Numbered from the stretch's first letter, positions 1 through 5,182 are shown. The stretch is DNA of 9,775 bases from DATDCV01 sp036524155 (GCA_036524155.1 DATDCV010000617.1:1-9775); one strand, 5' to 3'. The notes: generated from the sequence alone by a model not told the origin. Program-made: numbers and translations.

Positions 1-752
1 CCCAGGAGGCCCACCAGCCGGCTCTCATAGAGCGGCCGCTCCACTTTGCCCTTGACGCGAGGCCGGTATACTTCCAGCACCAGTGCCACCAGGGTCTCCG
101 CTGAGACCAGCGCCAGCAACCCGCACAACGCGTAGGCGACATACCGGTCGGCGCTCTCGAAGCCGCTTTGCACGCCGATAATGCCGCCCCCAACCACCGC
201 GCAGAGGATTGCATTCAGCAACAGATAACTGGCGCCGGGGCGCAGCAACCGCTGGTTTTCAAGGCGCGCGTAGGTTGCCGAAAACCGGCCGAGCAGGAAT
301 AGCACCAGCGCGAACATGAAGAACATGAACAGCCCGGCCATCGGTTGCTTGATCGCCGCCGCCGGGTTCTTCACCAACCACCGCCAGAGAAGGTAGGCGC
401 TCCCCGCCTGGGCTACGCACAGGATTACCGTGAAAATCGGCACGAAAAACCGCTCGAACTGCTCCCGCGCCCGCTGAGCGGGGAAAACATCCGAGCCTTT
501 GGCCTCAAACAGCGCCGATTCCGCGTGCGTGCGGCCCAGCTCCTCCAACTCGAGCTTCTCGAGCCGTTCGCTTTCCTCGAGCCGCATCTGGAACCAGCTC
601 GCCGCCGCGACCAGAATGCCTAACCCGAGAAAGACAATGTCCACCTGCCCGGCCAGCGAACCCGAGAGTCGGGCCACCACAAATCCGGCGACTCCGACCA
701 TCAGCAACACCAGCAGGTTGATTAACCCGTTCTTCTGTATGTTTCGTTCCAT
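1..752 (-). CDS. Polytopic membrane protein, C-terminus outside the window (partial)
   Basis: An open frame runs without a stop from an ATG at 752-750 to the left edge, giving 250 visible residues. Hydrophobic segments lie near residues 11-29, 36-54, 103-123, 138-156, 174-194 and 204-227, so at least six membrane passes are likely. Between the second and third is a charged, Glu/Leu-rich stretch (about 55-102, with repeated RLE/KLE/ELEEL patterns) that should form a cytoplasmic amphipathic helix or short coiled coil. The gene begins 28 bp after the ABC-2 permease stop on the same strand, so the two are probably co-transcribed and may act in one export complex. I recognise no named family. The ATG was chosen because no in-frame start precedes it after the permease stop and the first membrane helix starts right behind it. 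No strong Shine-Dalgarno sequence is visible. Confident as a gene; function unknown. Confidence 0.8.
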   Translation of the reverse strand, partial: MERNIQKNGLINLLVLLMVGVAGFVVARLSGSLAGQVDIVFLGLGILVAAASWFQMRLEESERLEKLELEELGRTHAESALFEAKGSDVFPAQRAREQFERFFVPIFTVILCVAQAGSAYLLWRWLVKNPAAAIKQPMAGLFMFFMFALVLFLLGRFSATYARLENQRLLRPGASYLLLNAILCAVVGGGIIGVQSGFESADRYVAYALCGLLALVSAETLVALVLEVYRPRVKGKVERPLYESRLVGLL

Positions 753-780
753 GGAACTTATTTCTTTTGTGCCAGGGGCT

Positions 781-1965
781 TTAGCTTAGCTCCCGTTCCT
801 CAAAAAACACAATCGCCATTGCCAGGGACGCGCCGATGTAACAGGCGGCGTAGGCGAACGCCTTGCCCACGTAGCGCCAGTAGAACGGCTCCGTTTTGGC
901 GGTGCTGACCTGCCCGAACGTCGGCTGGCCGCCCCCGCCTTCGTCCACTGCATCGGCGATCCAAAACAATTGCCAGTTGGGAAGAACCGCGTAGAGCGCC
1001 GCCGCCCACCAGGCCCCGCCCATGCCCGCCTGCGAAAGCCGCGCCCGATCGTCCTCGCTGATCTGTGCCAACTCGGCGGTCTCGAGCTTTCCGCTCTTAT
1101 TACGATCGTACTTGCCCACGATCTCCCGCAGCAGTCTCTTCTGCGCCTCGGACCAGCGCGACCAACCCCGGTCGATCTGGATCTCATACTGCCAAACCGG
1201 CGTCGCCCGCCGGCCGAACAGGTAATCCGACATGATCCCCACCAGGAACAGCGCCGAGCAAATCGCCAGGGTCGGGATCATGTCAAACCGGGTCGAGCAG
1301 GCCAGCGCCAGCGCCGCCAGGATCCAGAGCGCAGAGAGGACCAGTATTCCCGCCGGGATCATGTGCCAGTCCACGCCCGTCGCGAACGCCTGCGCGTGGC
1401 CTTCTTTGTTGTAGAAATTGATCACGATGAATCCCACCGTCACGACGAGCACCAGGCAAAAAACCGCGTCCGACACAAACGGCCGCCGCAGGAAGAAATT
1501 GCTGAAGCCGGCCAGCAGGTACGCCAGCACAACCGACAGGGCGAAAATGCCCACCGCGAAGAGGTCCGTCGACCCGTAGGCGTCGAACGCCATCCGGCTC
1601 GCCAGCAGCGTCCCCAGCAGGTTCACATACGTCAGCACCGTCAGCGCCAGCACCAGCCCGACGAACTTCGCCACCAGGAATTGCGCGCGTCCGACGGGCT
1701 TGGACAGGACCGCCAGCGCGGTGCCGGAACGAATTTCCCGCGCGAGCGAAGCCGACGCGCTCAACACGGCCCCCAGCAACCCCGCTACCAGCATCACCGC
1801 CAGCGTGCTGTTCTTCACCAGCTTCGGTTCGTCCCCGAACGCAAAGTAAAAGGGCGTCGCCAGGAAGATTTCAAAAGCCACGGAACTGGTCATCAGCAGC
1901 AGGAAAATCGGCTGCCGGACCAGTTCCATAAAGGCGTTCGCGGCTATGGTGATGAACTGTCGCAT
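781..1965 (-). CDS. ABC-2 type transporter permease with an inserted EF-hand
   Basis: This 394-residue integral membrane protein is the permease half of an ABC-2 (export-type) transporter. The N-terminal segment has the usual order: a first helix (about 19-45), a helix at 52-72, then the coupling-region signature around 77-100 (EIRSGTALAVLSKPVGR, followed by a conserved Lys at 100), typical of NosY-like ABC-2 permeases. More helices follow near 101-122, 135-155, 165-183, 203-223, 228-245 and 370-388. Between the last two hydrophobic blocks lies a soluble insert (about 250-360) with a canonical 12-residue EF-hand loop at 287-298: Asp287, Asn289, Ser291, Gly292, Leu294 and Glu298 sit at the calcium-ligand and structural positions, preceded by a helix at 271-286. 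No ATPase gene is adjacent within the window, and the permease is first in its transcription unit. Substrate cannot be deduced. The start ATG at 1965 gives a standard N-terminus. Confidence 0.88.
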   Translation of the reverse strand: MRQFITIAANAFMELVRQPIFLLLMTSSVAFEIFLATPFYFAFGDEPKLVKNSTLAVMLVAGLLGAVLSASASLAREIRSGTALAVLSKPVGRAQFLVAKFVGLVLALTVLTYVNLLGTLLASRMAFDAYGSTDLFAVGIFALSVVLAYLLAGFSNFFLRRPFVSDAVFCLVLVVTVGFIVINFYNKEGHAQAFATGVDWHMIPAGILVLSALWILAALALACSTRFDMIPTLAICSALFLVGIMSDYLFGRRATPVWQYEIQIDRGWSRWSEAQKRLLREIVGKYDRNKSGKLETAELAQISEDDRARLSQAGMGGAWWAAALYAVLPNWQLFWIADAVDEGGGGQPTFGQVSTAKTEPFYWRYVGKAFAYAACYIGASLAMAIVFFEERELS

Positions 1966-1994
1966 CCCGAACCGTCTAGTCAGTCAAGCTTGAC

Positions 1995-2023
1995 ATGATA
2001 TCCATCAGACGAATCAATGCAAA
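1995..2023 (-). promoter_or_regulatory. Candidate promoter of the permease gene
   Basis: On the minus strand TATCAT (plus-strand 1995-2000) matches the -10 consensus at five of six positions. TTTGCA lies 17 bp upstream (plus-strand 2018-2023), a weak -35 with four matches. Transcription would start about 22 nt before the permease ATG. The -35 overlaps the palindrome at 2021-2037. This assumes a sigma-70-like consensus applies in this organism. Confidence 0.35.
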
Positions 2024-2037
2024 CGGATAATCCGTTT
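2021..2037. promoter_or_regulatory. Perfect 17-bp palindrome, candidate operator
   Basis: The sequence AAACGGATAATCCGTTT has two perfect 8-nt arms around a single central base. It lies between the divergent permease and hpt genes, about 56 bp before the permease start and 167 bp before the hpt start. It overlaps the predicted -35 of the permease promoter, which is where a dimeric repressor could block transcription. A six-pair stem with a five-nt loop is also possible, but no T-run follows, so a terminator is less likely. No regulator gene is present to name a partner. Confidence 0.4.
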
Positions 2038-2203
2038 ATGGGGCATTCTGGCGTATCCGGCCACGAGCGGGAACTGTGCGTCTAATTGCACACCTTCATC
2101 GCGCTCTCCAATTGCCCTTGGATTGGCACCCCCGGCTGCTCTATTCTCCGGGTATGGAATCAGCCAAGCCGGCCAACAGGGTGTTCACCAGAGAGTGCTT
2201 GCC

Positions 2204-2827
2204 ATGAACCGTTCGCTGGCCATCGCGCCGCCCCGGGTCACCGCTCCGGTTCCTGCCTGCTGGCGGGCGCACGTCCAGCGGGTCCTGATCACCGAGGTCC
2301 AGATCGCCGACCGCATCCGCGCGATGTCCCGCGATATCCAGCGCGACTTTGCCGGCCGCGAAATGTCGATCGTGTCCCTGCTCAACGGAACCGTCATGTT
2401 CCTGGCGGACCTCATCCGCAATCTCTCGCTGCCGCTCCGCCTCGATTTTATCGGCGTCTCCAGCTACGGCGCCGGCACCGAACCCGGCCAACTGGTTTTC
2501 ACGAAAGAACTGCGCCTGGATGTCCGTGGCCGGGATGTGCTGCTGGTCGACGATATCCTCGACACGGGCAAAACCATGGTCCGGGTGCTGGCAAAGCTGC
2601 GCGCTCTGCGTCCGCGCCGCCTCAAGACCTGCGTGCTGCTCAACAAAGCCGCCCGCCGCGTTGAAGACATCGAAGCCGATTATGTCGGATTCGAGATCCC
2701 GGACTATTTCGTCGTCGGCTATGGCCTCGACTTTGCTGAGCGTTATCGCAACCTGCCGTTCGTGGGAGTGTTGCATCCGAGTGTTTACCGGGCGGCCGGG
2801 CCGACGCCGCCCTCAACCGTGCCTTAG
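2204..2827 (+). CDS. hpt: Hypoxanthine phosphoribosyltransferase
   Basis: The enzyme transfers phosphoribose from PRPP to hypoxanthine, and usually guanine, making IMP or GMP in cytoplasmic purine salvage. In the 207-residue product the hallmark motifs occur in order: LLNGTVMF (59-66), the Ser-Tyr-Gly of the flexible active-site loop (87-89), the PRPP-binding loop VLLVDDILDTGKT with its acidic pair at 116-117 (112-124), the base-contacting Lys148 in VLLNK, and the C-terminal purine pocket (163-190) containing IPDYFVVGYGLDFAERYRN. The ATG at 2204 is preferred; a TTG at 2123 in the same frame would add 27 unfamily-like residues. An AGAGAG lies 8 nt before 2204 and could be the ribosome binding site. 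Even so, the N-terminus has about 26 more residues than usual for bacterial Hpt. It is the first gene of an operon with moaD (4 bp away) and moaE. Family assignment is firm. Confidence 0.95.
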   Translation: MNRSLAIAPPRVTAPVPACWRAHVQRVLITEVQIADRIRAMSRDIQRDFAGREMSIVSLLNGTVMFLADLIRNLSLPLRLDFIGVSSYGAGTEPGQLVFTKELRLDVRGRDVLLVDDILDTGKTMVRVLAKLRALRPRRLKTCVLLNKAARRVEDIEADYVGFEIPDYFVVGYGLDFAERYRNLPFVGVLHPSVYRAAGPTPPSTVP

Positions 2828-2831
2828 TGCC

Positions 2832-3077
2832 GTGGCTGTTAAAGTTTTCTTTTATTCGTATTTCAAGGATTTGACCGGTTGCGCGGAAGCCACCGAAAAC
2901 CTGCCTTCCGGCAGCACGGTCTCTGACTTGCTCCAGGCCCTCGCAACCCGGTTTCCCGGGCTGGCCGCCGCCGAGAAATCGGTCCTGGTAGCCGTCGGCG
3001 TCGAATACCAGGACCGCTCCTACGTGCTGAAGGAACAAGATGAGGTCTCGCTGTTCCCCCCGGTGCAGGGCGGCTGA
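2832..3077 (+). CDS. moaD: Molybdopterin synthase small (sulfur carrier) subunit MoaD
   Basis: MoaD is a ubiquitin-fold sulfur carrier. Its C-terminal glycine is adenylated and thiocarboxylated, then donates sulfur to MoaE to form the dithiolene of molybdopterin. Starting at GTG 2832, 4 bp after the hpt stop, the product is 81 residues, the usual MoaD length. It opens with a typical first strand (VAVKVFFYSYFKDLTG), has the STVSDLLQAL helix region at about 28-37, and ends with LFPPVQGG, the diagnostic MoaD tail with the reactive terminal Gly-Gly. The frame is open far upstream inside hpt, but only the GTG gives the family N-terminus. No clear Shine-Dalgarno site is seen, so coupling to hpt translation is likely. 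ThiS-like proteins share the fold, but the LFPPVxGG ending and the moaE gene 6 bp downstream favour MoaD. Confidence 0.93.
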   Translation: MAVKVFFYSYFKDLTGCAEATENLPSGSTVSDLLQALATRFPGLAAAEKSVLVAVGVEYQDRSYVLKEQDEVSLFPPVQGG

Positions 3078-3083
3078 TCCCAC

Positions 3084-3503
3084 ATGAGACGAGTATTGCA
3101 CATCGGCCCCGAGGCTATCGACGAACTTGCCCTGCTTTCAAGGCGCAGGGTGTCGCCCGACATGGGCGCCGTCGTGTGCTTCCTGGGTTTTGTGAGGGCG
3201 GCCGAGGATGGAGCTCCCATCGATGCCCTCGACTACGAGAGCTTCCAACGCATGGCCGAGCACCAGTTTCATCTGCTGTTCGATAAGTTGGAGGTTCAAT
3301 GGCCTGTCGCCTCCGTTCGCCTCGTGCACCGCATTGGCGTCGTCAAGGTCAATGAGCCCTCCCTTTGGGTCGAGGTGGTCGCACCCCACCGGGCCGAGGC
3401 TTTTGCCGCCTGCCAGTGGCTGGTCGATGAAATGAAACGCGTCGTGCCGATTTGGAAAAAACCGGTACCCCGGCCCAGGGCAGGAACTCCTGCGGGACCT
3501 TGA
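3084..3503 (+). CDS. moaE: Molybdopterin synthase catalytic subunit MoaE
   Basis: MoaE binds cyclic pyranopterin monophosphate and, with thiocarboxylated MoaD, makes molybdopterin in the cytoplasm. The 139-residue product shows the family pattern: GAVVCFLGFVR (28-38), LDYESFQRMA (49-58), VHRIGVV (81-87), PHRAEAFAAC (101-110), then MKRVVPIWKK (117-126). The two lysines that correspond by motif to the catalytic ones of E. coli MoaE are Lys118 and Lys125. The ATG at 3084 follows moaD by 6 bp. The tail after the WKK motif is short and Pro/Arg-rich, without the usual acidic end containing Gly and Trp, so the C-terminus looks shortened or altered. The change coincides with a run of six A's at 3456-3461. 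The core is intact and activity is plausible. Confidence 0.93.
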   Translation: MRRVLHIGPEAIDELALLSRRRVSPDMGAVVCFLGFVRAAEDGAPIDALDYESFQRMAEHQFHLLFDKLEVQWPVASVRLVHRIGVVKVNEPSLWVEVVAPHRAEAFAACQWLVDEMKRVVPIWKKPVPRPRAGTPAGP

Positions 3504-3512
3504 CTCCGGCCC

Positions 3513-3532
3513 GGCGGCGCCAGCCGGCCGCC
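3513..3532. terminator. Weak hairpin between convergent genes
   Basis: GGCGGC (3513-3518) pairs with GCCGCC (3527-3532) around an 8-nt loop, in the 30-bp gap between the moaE stop and the stop of the opposing small gene. It could stall RNA polymerase from either side. It has no T-tract on either strand, so it is not a standard intrinsic terminator. Confidence 0.25.
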
Positions 3533-3533
3533 T

Positions 3534-3845
3534 CTACTGAGACGCCGTCGTGTTGCCCGCCGTCAGGATTGAGCCCGGTGAGAAACCGCCATGGGATAAC
3601 AACAACAGCATTGCCTTGCTGTGGTGATCCACTCCGTTGAATACCTTCCGGGAGATGGTTGCGGCAGGTTCATCGCTGAAAATCAACCGCACCTTGTCCG
3701 TCCCGCCCACGCATAACGTGTGCAGAGACTCCACGTTTCTGGACAATCGATTATAGTTCTCCTCGTCGACAATCTCCTGCACGAGTAGAAATGTATTCTG
3801 CGGCTCAGGCGCCGTGGTCTGTGAAGCCGTTAACGCATTCAACAT
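3534..3845 (-). CDS. Hypothetical protein, 103 residues
   Basis: I recognise no family. The frame from ATG 3845 to TAG 3534 encodes a balanced, globular-looking sequence: a Thr/Pro-rich start (MLNALTASQTTAPEPQ), an acidic helical stretch (about 20-38, LLVQEIVDEENYNRLS), a mixed middle (VGGTDKVRLIFSDEPAATIS, about 47-66), a hydrophobic run near 79-84 (MLLLLS), and a Gly/Thr-rich end. No signal peptide or obvious catalytic motif is seen. Codon use is ordinary, with many G/C third positions, unlike a random reading of non-coding DNA. A consensus TATAAT lies about 70 bp upstream, which supports real expression. The frame continues upstream to 4241, but that part reads through the promoter and a low-complexity tract and is unlikely to be protein. 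No good Shine-Dalgarno precedes the ATG, and a small hairpin abuts it. It converges on moaE. Moderately sure it is a gene. Confidence 0.55.
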   Translation of the reverse strand: MLNALTASQTTAPEPQNTFLLVQEIVDEENYNRLSRNVESLHTLCVGGTDKVRLIFSDEPAATISRKVFNGVDHHSKAMLLLLSHGGFSPGSILTAGNTTASQ

Positions 3846-3862
3846 GAGCCTGTTTATGGCTC
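3846..3862. promoter_or_regulatory. Hairpin abutting the start codon of the 103-residue gene
   Basis: On the minus strand GAGCC, a 7-nt loop and GGCTC form a five-pair stem ending directly at the ATG of the small gene. It could hide the ribosome entry region. Read on the plus strand the same stem is followed by four T's (3863-3866), so it could instead act as a weak terminator for transcripts coming from moaE. Confidence 0.3.
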
Positions 3863-3915
3863 TTTTCCGCCCGGGATGTCCAGAAAATAAATTAAGGTGT
3901 GCTTTCCACAAATGC

Positions 3916-3945
3916 ATTATATTATTAGTTATAGTGCTCATCCAA
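3916..3945 (-). promoter_or_regulatory. Promoter of the 103-residue gene
   Basis: The minus strand carries a perfect TATAAT (plus-strand 3916-3921) in a strikingly AT-rich patch within GC-rich DNA. TTGGAT lies 18 bp upstream (plus-strand 3940-3945) and matches three of six -35 positions. The predicted start near 3909 leaves a leader of about 64 nt before the ATG at 3845. Confidence 0.5.
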
Positions 3946-4094
3946 AGTAGGGCTTTTTCGCCCGGTGGAGCAGAGAAACCCAGACCGCGGAATACGGGGA
4001 AATAGGCCTGCATTACTAAGTCACCCCCTGCGCCATCCGTCACACTCGGTTCTTGGCGCCCTGCTCTCACTCGCCTCGCCGCCACCACCTGAAA

Positions 4095-4143
4095 TCCTCC
4101 TCGTCCTCGTTCTGGTCCTCTTACTCGTCCTCCTCCTCGCTCC
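4095..4143. repeat. Degenerate CCTCGT/GAGGAC hexamer tract
   Basis: About 49 nt consist almost wholly of C and T on the plus strand, built from imperfect CCTCGT-like hexamers (TCCTCGTTCTGGTCCTC and CTCGTCCTCCTCCTCG). The minus strand reads as GAGGAC-type purine repeats. The unit is too degenerate for a simple microsatellite, and slippage or a dispersed intergenic element are both possible. It has no coding potential that I trust. Confidence 0.6.
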
Positions 4144-4453
4144 GGCCCGGTCCCACCCCGCGCCGGTTTCCAAACGCGAACTCCAAATCCGCAACCCACC
4201 ATTTGGCGCACGCCCTCCCCCAACTGCTCGCAAACTTGCACCTTGCACTATCCTCGCGGTGAACCCGAACAGGAATGCCGGGCGGACACCACAGGTGTTC
4301 TTCAAGGTTGACCAGGCCGCGTTTTCGGTTATAAGCTGCTCACAGCTACTCACTTCCAGGTAAAATGAAAGGTGTTCAATACACGAACCCCTCGTTCAAC
4401 AGTAGTTGCGCCCGAGATGCAACTTTTCGCGCTGTGCCGTGTCTTTACTAAAT

Positions 4454-4720
4454 ATGAAACGATTCGTCAGCCTCTTCTCCGGCCACAAGAAGGCGATCCT
4501 CATCACGATTGTGTTCCTCGGCGCCGGCGCGTGCTTTCGCTGGGAGGCCGCGGAGATTGACGACGCCAGCACGGGGCAGCGCATCACCTCGCACCACCGG
4601 CCCGTTTTTCCCTGGACGCCCTGCGGTGCAACCGGGGGCGGGCGGTTGATCAACTTTCATGTGCGCCACTGGCTGTGTTATGGGTTAGTTCGGGTGGAGG
4701 CCACCGGCCAGACAATGTGA
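4454..4720 (+). CDS. Small membrane-anchored or secreted hypothetical protein (88 residues)
   Basis: From ATG 4454 the product has a basic N-terminus (MKRFVSLFSGHKK), a hydrophobic segment at 14-27, and a polar remainder with RPVFPWTPCGATGGGR (49-64) and HVRHWLCYGLVRVEA (69-83). This resembles a signal anchor or signal peptide. Cys27 sits at the end of the hydrophobic core after AGA, a poor lipobox, so lipoprotein processing is possible but not favoured. The mature part would face the periplasm or outside. I recognise no family. The ATG is chosen because the in-frame GTG/TTG-type extension to 4406 precedes a classical N-terminus. No Shine-Dalgarno sequence is visible. A cassette-like recombination site candidate follows 14 nt after the stop, which suggests it is cargo of a mobile cassette together with the next ORF. 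Confidence 0.6.
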   Translation: MKRFVSLFSGHKKAILITIVFLGAGACFRWEAAEIDDASTGQRITSHHRPVFPWTPCGATGGGRLINFHVRHWLCYGLVRVEATGQTM

Positions 4721-4734
4721 GCGCGGGAGCGCCC

Positions 4735-4823
4735 AGCTTGGCGGCCGCAGGCAACCGGGCTATTGTGCTGGTGTTCCGTATCACACGCCTTGCCCGCGCC
4801 GTGCCTGAGCCGCAGCGTTAGCT
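4735..4823. repeat. Candidate degenerate attC site 1
   Basis: This 89-nt spacer between two small ORFs ends with CGTTAGCT, which contains a GTTRRRY-like core with one mismatch. It folds imperfectly: AGCT 4735-4738 with AGCT 4820-4823, GCGGC 4741-4745 with GCCGC 4809-4813, and AGGCA 4749-4753 with TGCCT 4802-4806, leaving a loop of about 48 nt. Length and nested imperfect pairing fit integron attC sites. The left core reads AGCTTGG rather than RYYYAAC, so the site would be damaged or misjudged. Confidence 0.35.
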
Positions 4824-4828
4824 ACCCT

Positions 4829-5098
4829 ATGAGCCGCCTCTCCACTGTTCTGCTGATACCCTTGATGCTCTTCGTGGTCTATGTCCTGACCTACTTCGTG
4901 GCTGTCAAACCGGCGGCTCTGGTCGCGATTACCGCCGGTCAAGGACCTTGGTCTCGTATGCCTGAGTATCGTTTCGGCGCTTGGAGCGAGGGTGTCTACG
5001 AACCTATCCTGCGCCTGGACCGCAAGCTGTTTCCGGGCCGGTGGCAGGTCACACGCGCAGAGCTGGAAAAGAATACCCGCCGACGCGCGGCGCCATAG
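4829..5098 (+). CDS. Small single-span membrane protein (89 residues), cassette-like
   Basis: The product starts MSRLSTVLLIPLMLFVVYVL, with one membrane helix at about 5-26. A polar tail follows, containing a Trp/Tyr-rich patch (41-60) and YEPILRLDRKLFPGRW (57-72), and ends in basic residues. It probably sits in the inner membrane with a soluble domain of about 60 residues. No family is recognised. The ATG at 4829 lies 5 nt after CGTTAGCT, and the TAG (5096-5098) is followed at once by AGCTAACG. Such tight framing of an ORF by complementary core sequences is the layout of an integron gene cassette. No ribosome binding site is visible between the core and the ATG. A longer in-frame start at 4763 would lie inside the preceding repeat and is rejected. 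Confidence 0.62.
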   Translation: MSRLSTVLLIPLMLFVVYVLTYFVAVKPAALVAITAGQGPWSRMPEYRFGAWSEGVYEPILRLDRKLFPGRWQVTRAELEKNTRRRAAP

Positions 5099-5182
5099 AG
5101 CTAACGAACACATTCACTGGGCGCCGCGATGAGCATCAGTTTACACCTCGGAGGTCACTCGCGCGGCGCGAGTCAGTTGCGC
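5099..5182. repeat. Candidate attC site 2
   Basis: AGCTAACG begins right after the stop of the 89-residue ORF; AGCTAAC fits RYYYAAC with one mismatch. An eight-pair perfect stem (GCGCCGCG 5121-5128 with CGCGGCGC 5162-5169) continues outward with ACT 5116-5118 pairing AGT 5171-5173, and the element closes on GTTGCGC (5176-5182). AAC/GTT would pair as in an attC core. The outer core is only partly complementary, and the 5' side has extra unpaired bases. The length of 84 nt is within the attC range known to me. Confidence 0.4.

Larger units (their letters stand above)
3846..4453. other. Gene-poor stretch, about 600 bp
   Basis: I see no convincing protein gene here on either strand. It holds the promoter and hairpin of the leftward small gene, a GGGC/GCCC mini-hairpin (3950-3963), the pyrimidine tract (4095-4143), a seven-pair inverted repeat with a 3-nt spacer and one G-T pair (4284-4300), an AGCTG/CAGCT stem with a 4-nt loop (4334-4347), and a TAAAAT at 4361-4366 that might be a -10 for the rightward ORF at 4454. 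Open frames in the tract are Ser/Arg/Pro-rich and look like artefacts of composition. Confidence 0.6.
4454..5182 (+). mobile_element. Candidate pair of integron gene cassettes without an integrase
   Basis: Two short ORFs that share orientation, lack visible ribosome binding sites and encode unrecognised small membrane proteins are each followed by an attC-like foldable spacer. The second ORF is bounded by reciprocal CGTTAGCT and AGCTAACG cores. No tyrosine recombinase and no attI site lie in the window. If real, this would be a small attC cluster lacking an integrase (the CALIN type), or a decayed array end. The methyltransferase gene that follows may be a third cargo whose own attC is lost. 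Confidence 0.35.

Noticed and set aside
970..1998. Long plus-strand open frame of 342 codons
   Set aside because: It lies antisense to the ABC-2 permease and reads as Arg/Gln/His-rich low-complexity protein, the usual shadow of a GC-rich gene.
2123..2203. TTG start adding 27 residues to Hpt
   Set aside because: The added residues do not resemble the family, and a better ATG with a nearby AGAGAG follows.
2141..2776. Minus-strand open frame of 211 codons
   Set aside because: Antisense shadow of hpt, which has all its family motifs on the plus strand.
3950..3963. GGGC-loop-GCCC hairpin with five T's in the loop
   Set aside because: The stem is only four pairs and the T-run is in the loop, so it is not a terminator.
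3846..4241. N-terminal extension of the 103-residue gene to a start at 4241
   Set aside because: It would read through the TATAAT promoter and the GAGGAC tract, giving Gly/Arg repeats unlike the downstream part.
3798..4815. 13-bp inverted match between 3798-3810 and 4803-4815 (GCCTGAGCCGCAG)
   Set aside because: About one such match is expected by chance in a GC-rich window of this size, and the sites have no shared context.
4404..5182. Shared 8-mer AGTTGCGC at 4404-4411 and 5175-5182, considered as a repeated cassette core
   Set aside because: Too short to be meaningful, and its distance to the next start codon differs (43 versus 8 nt).
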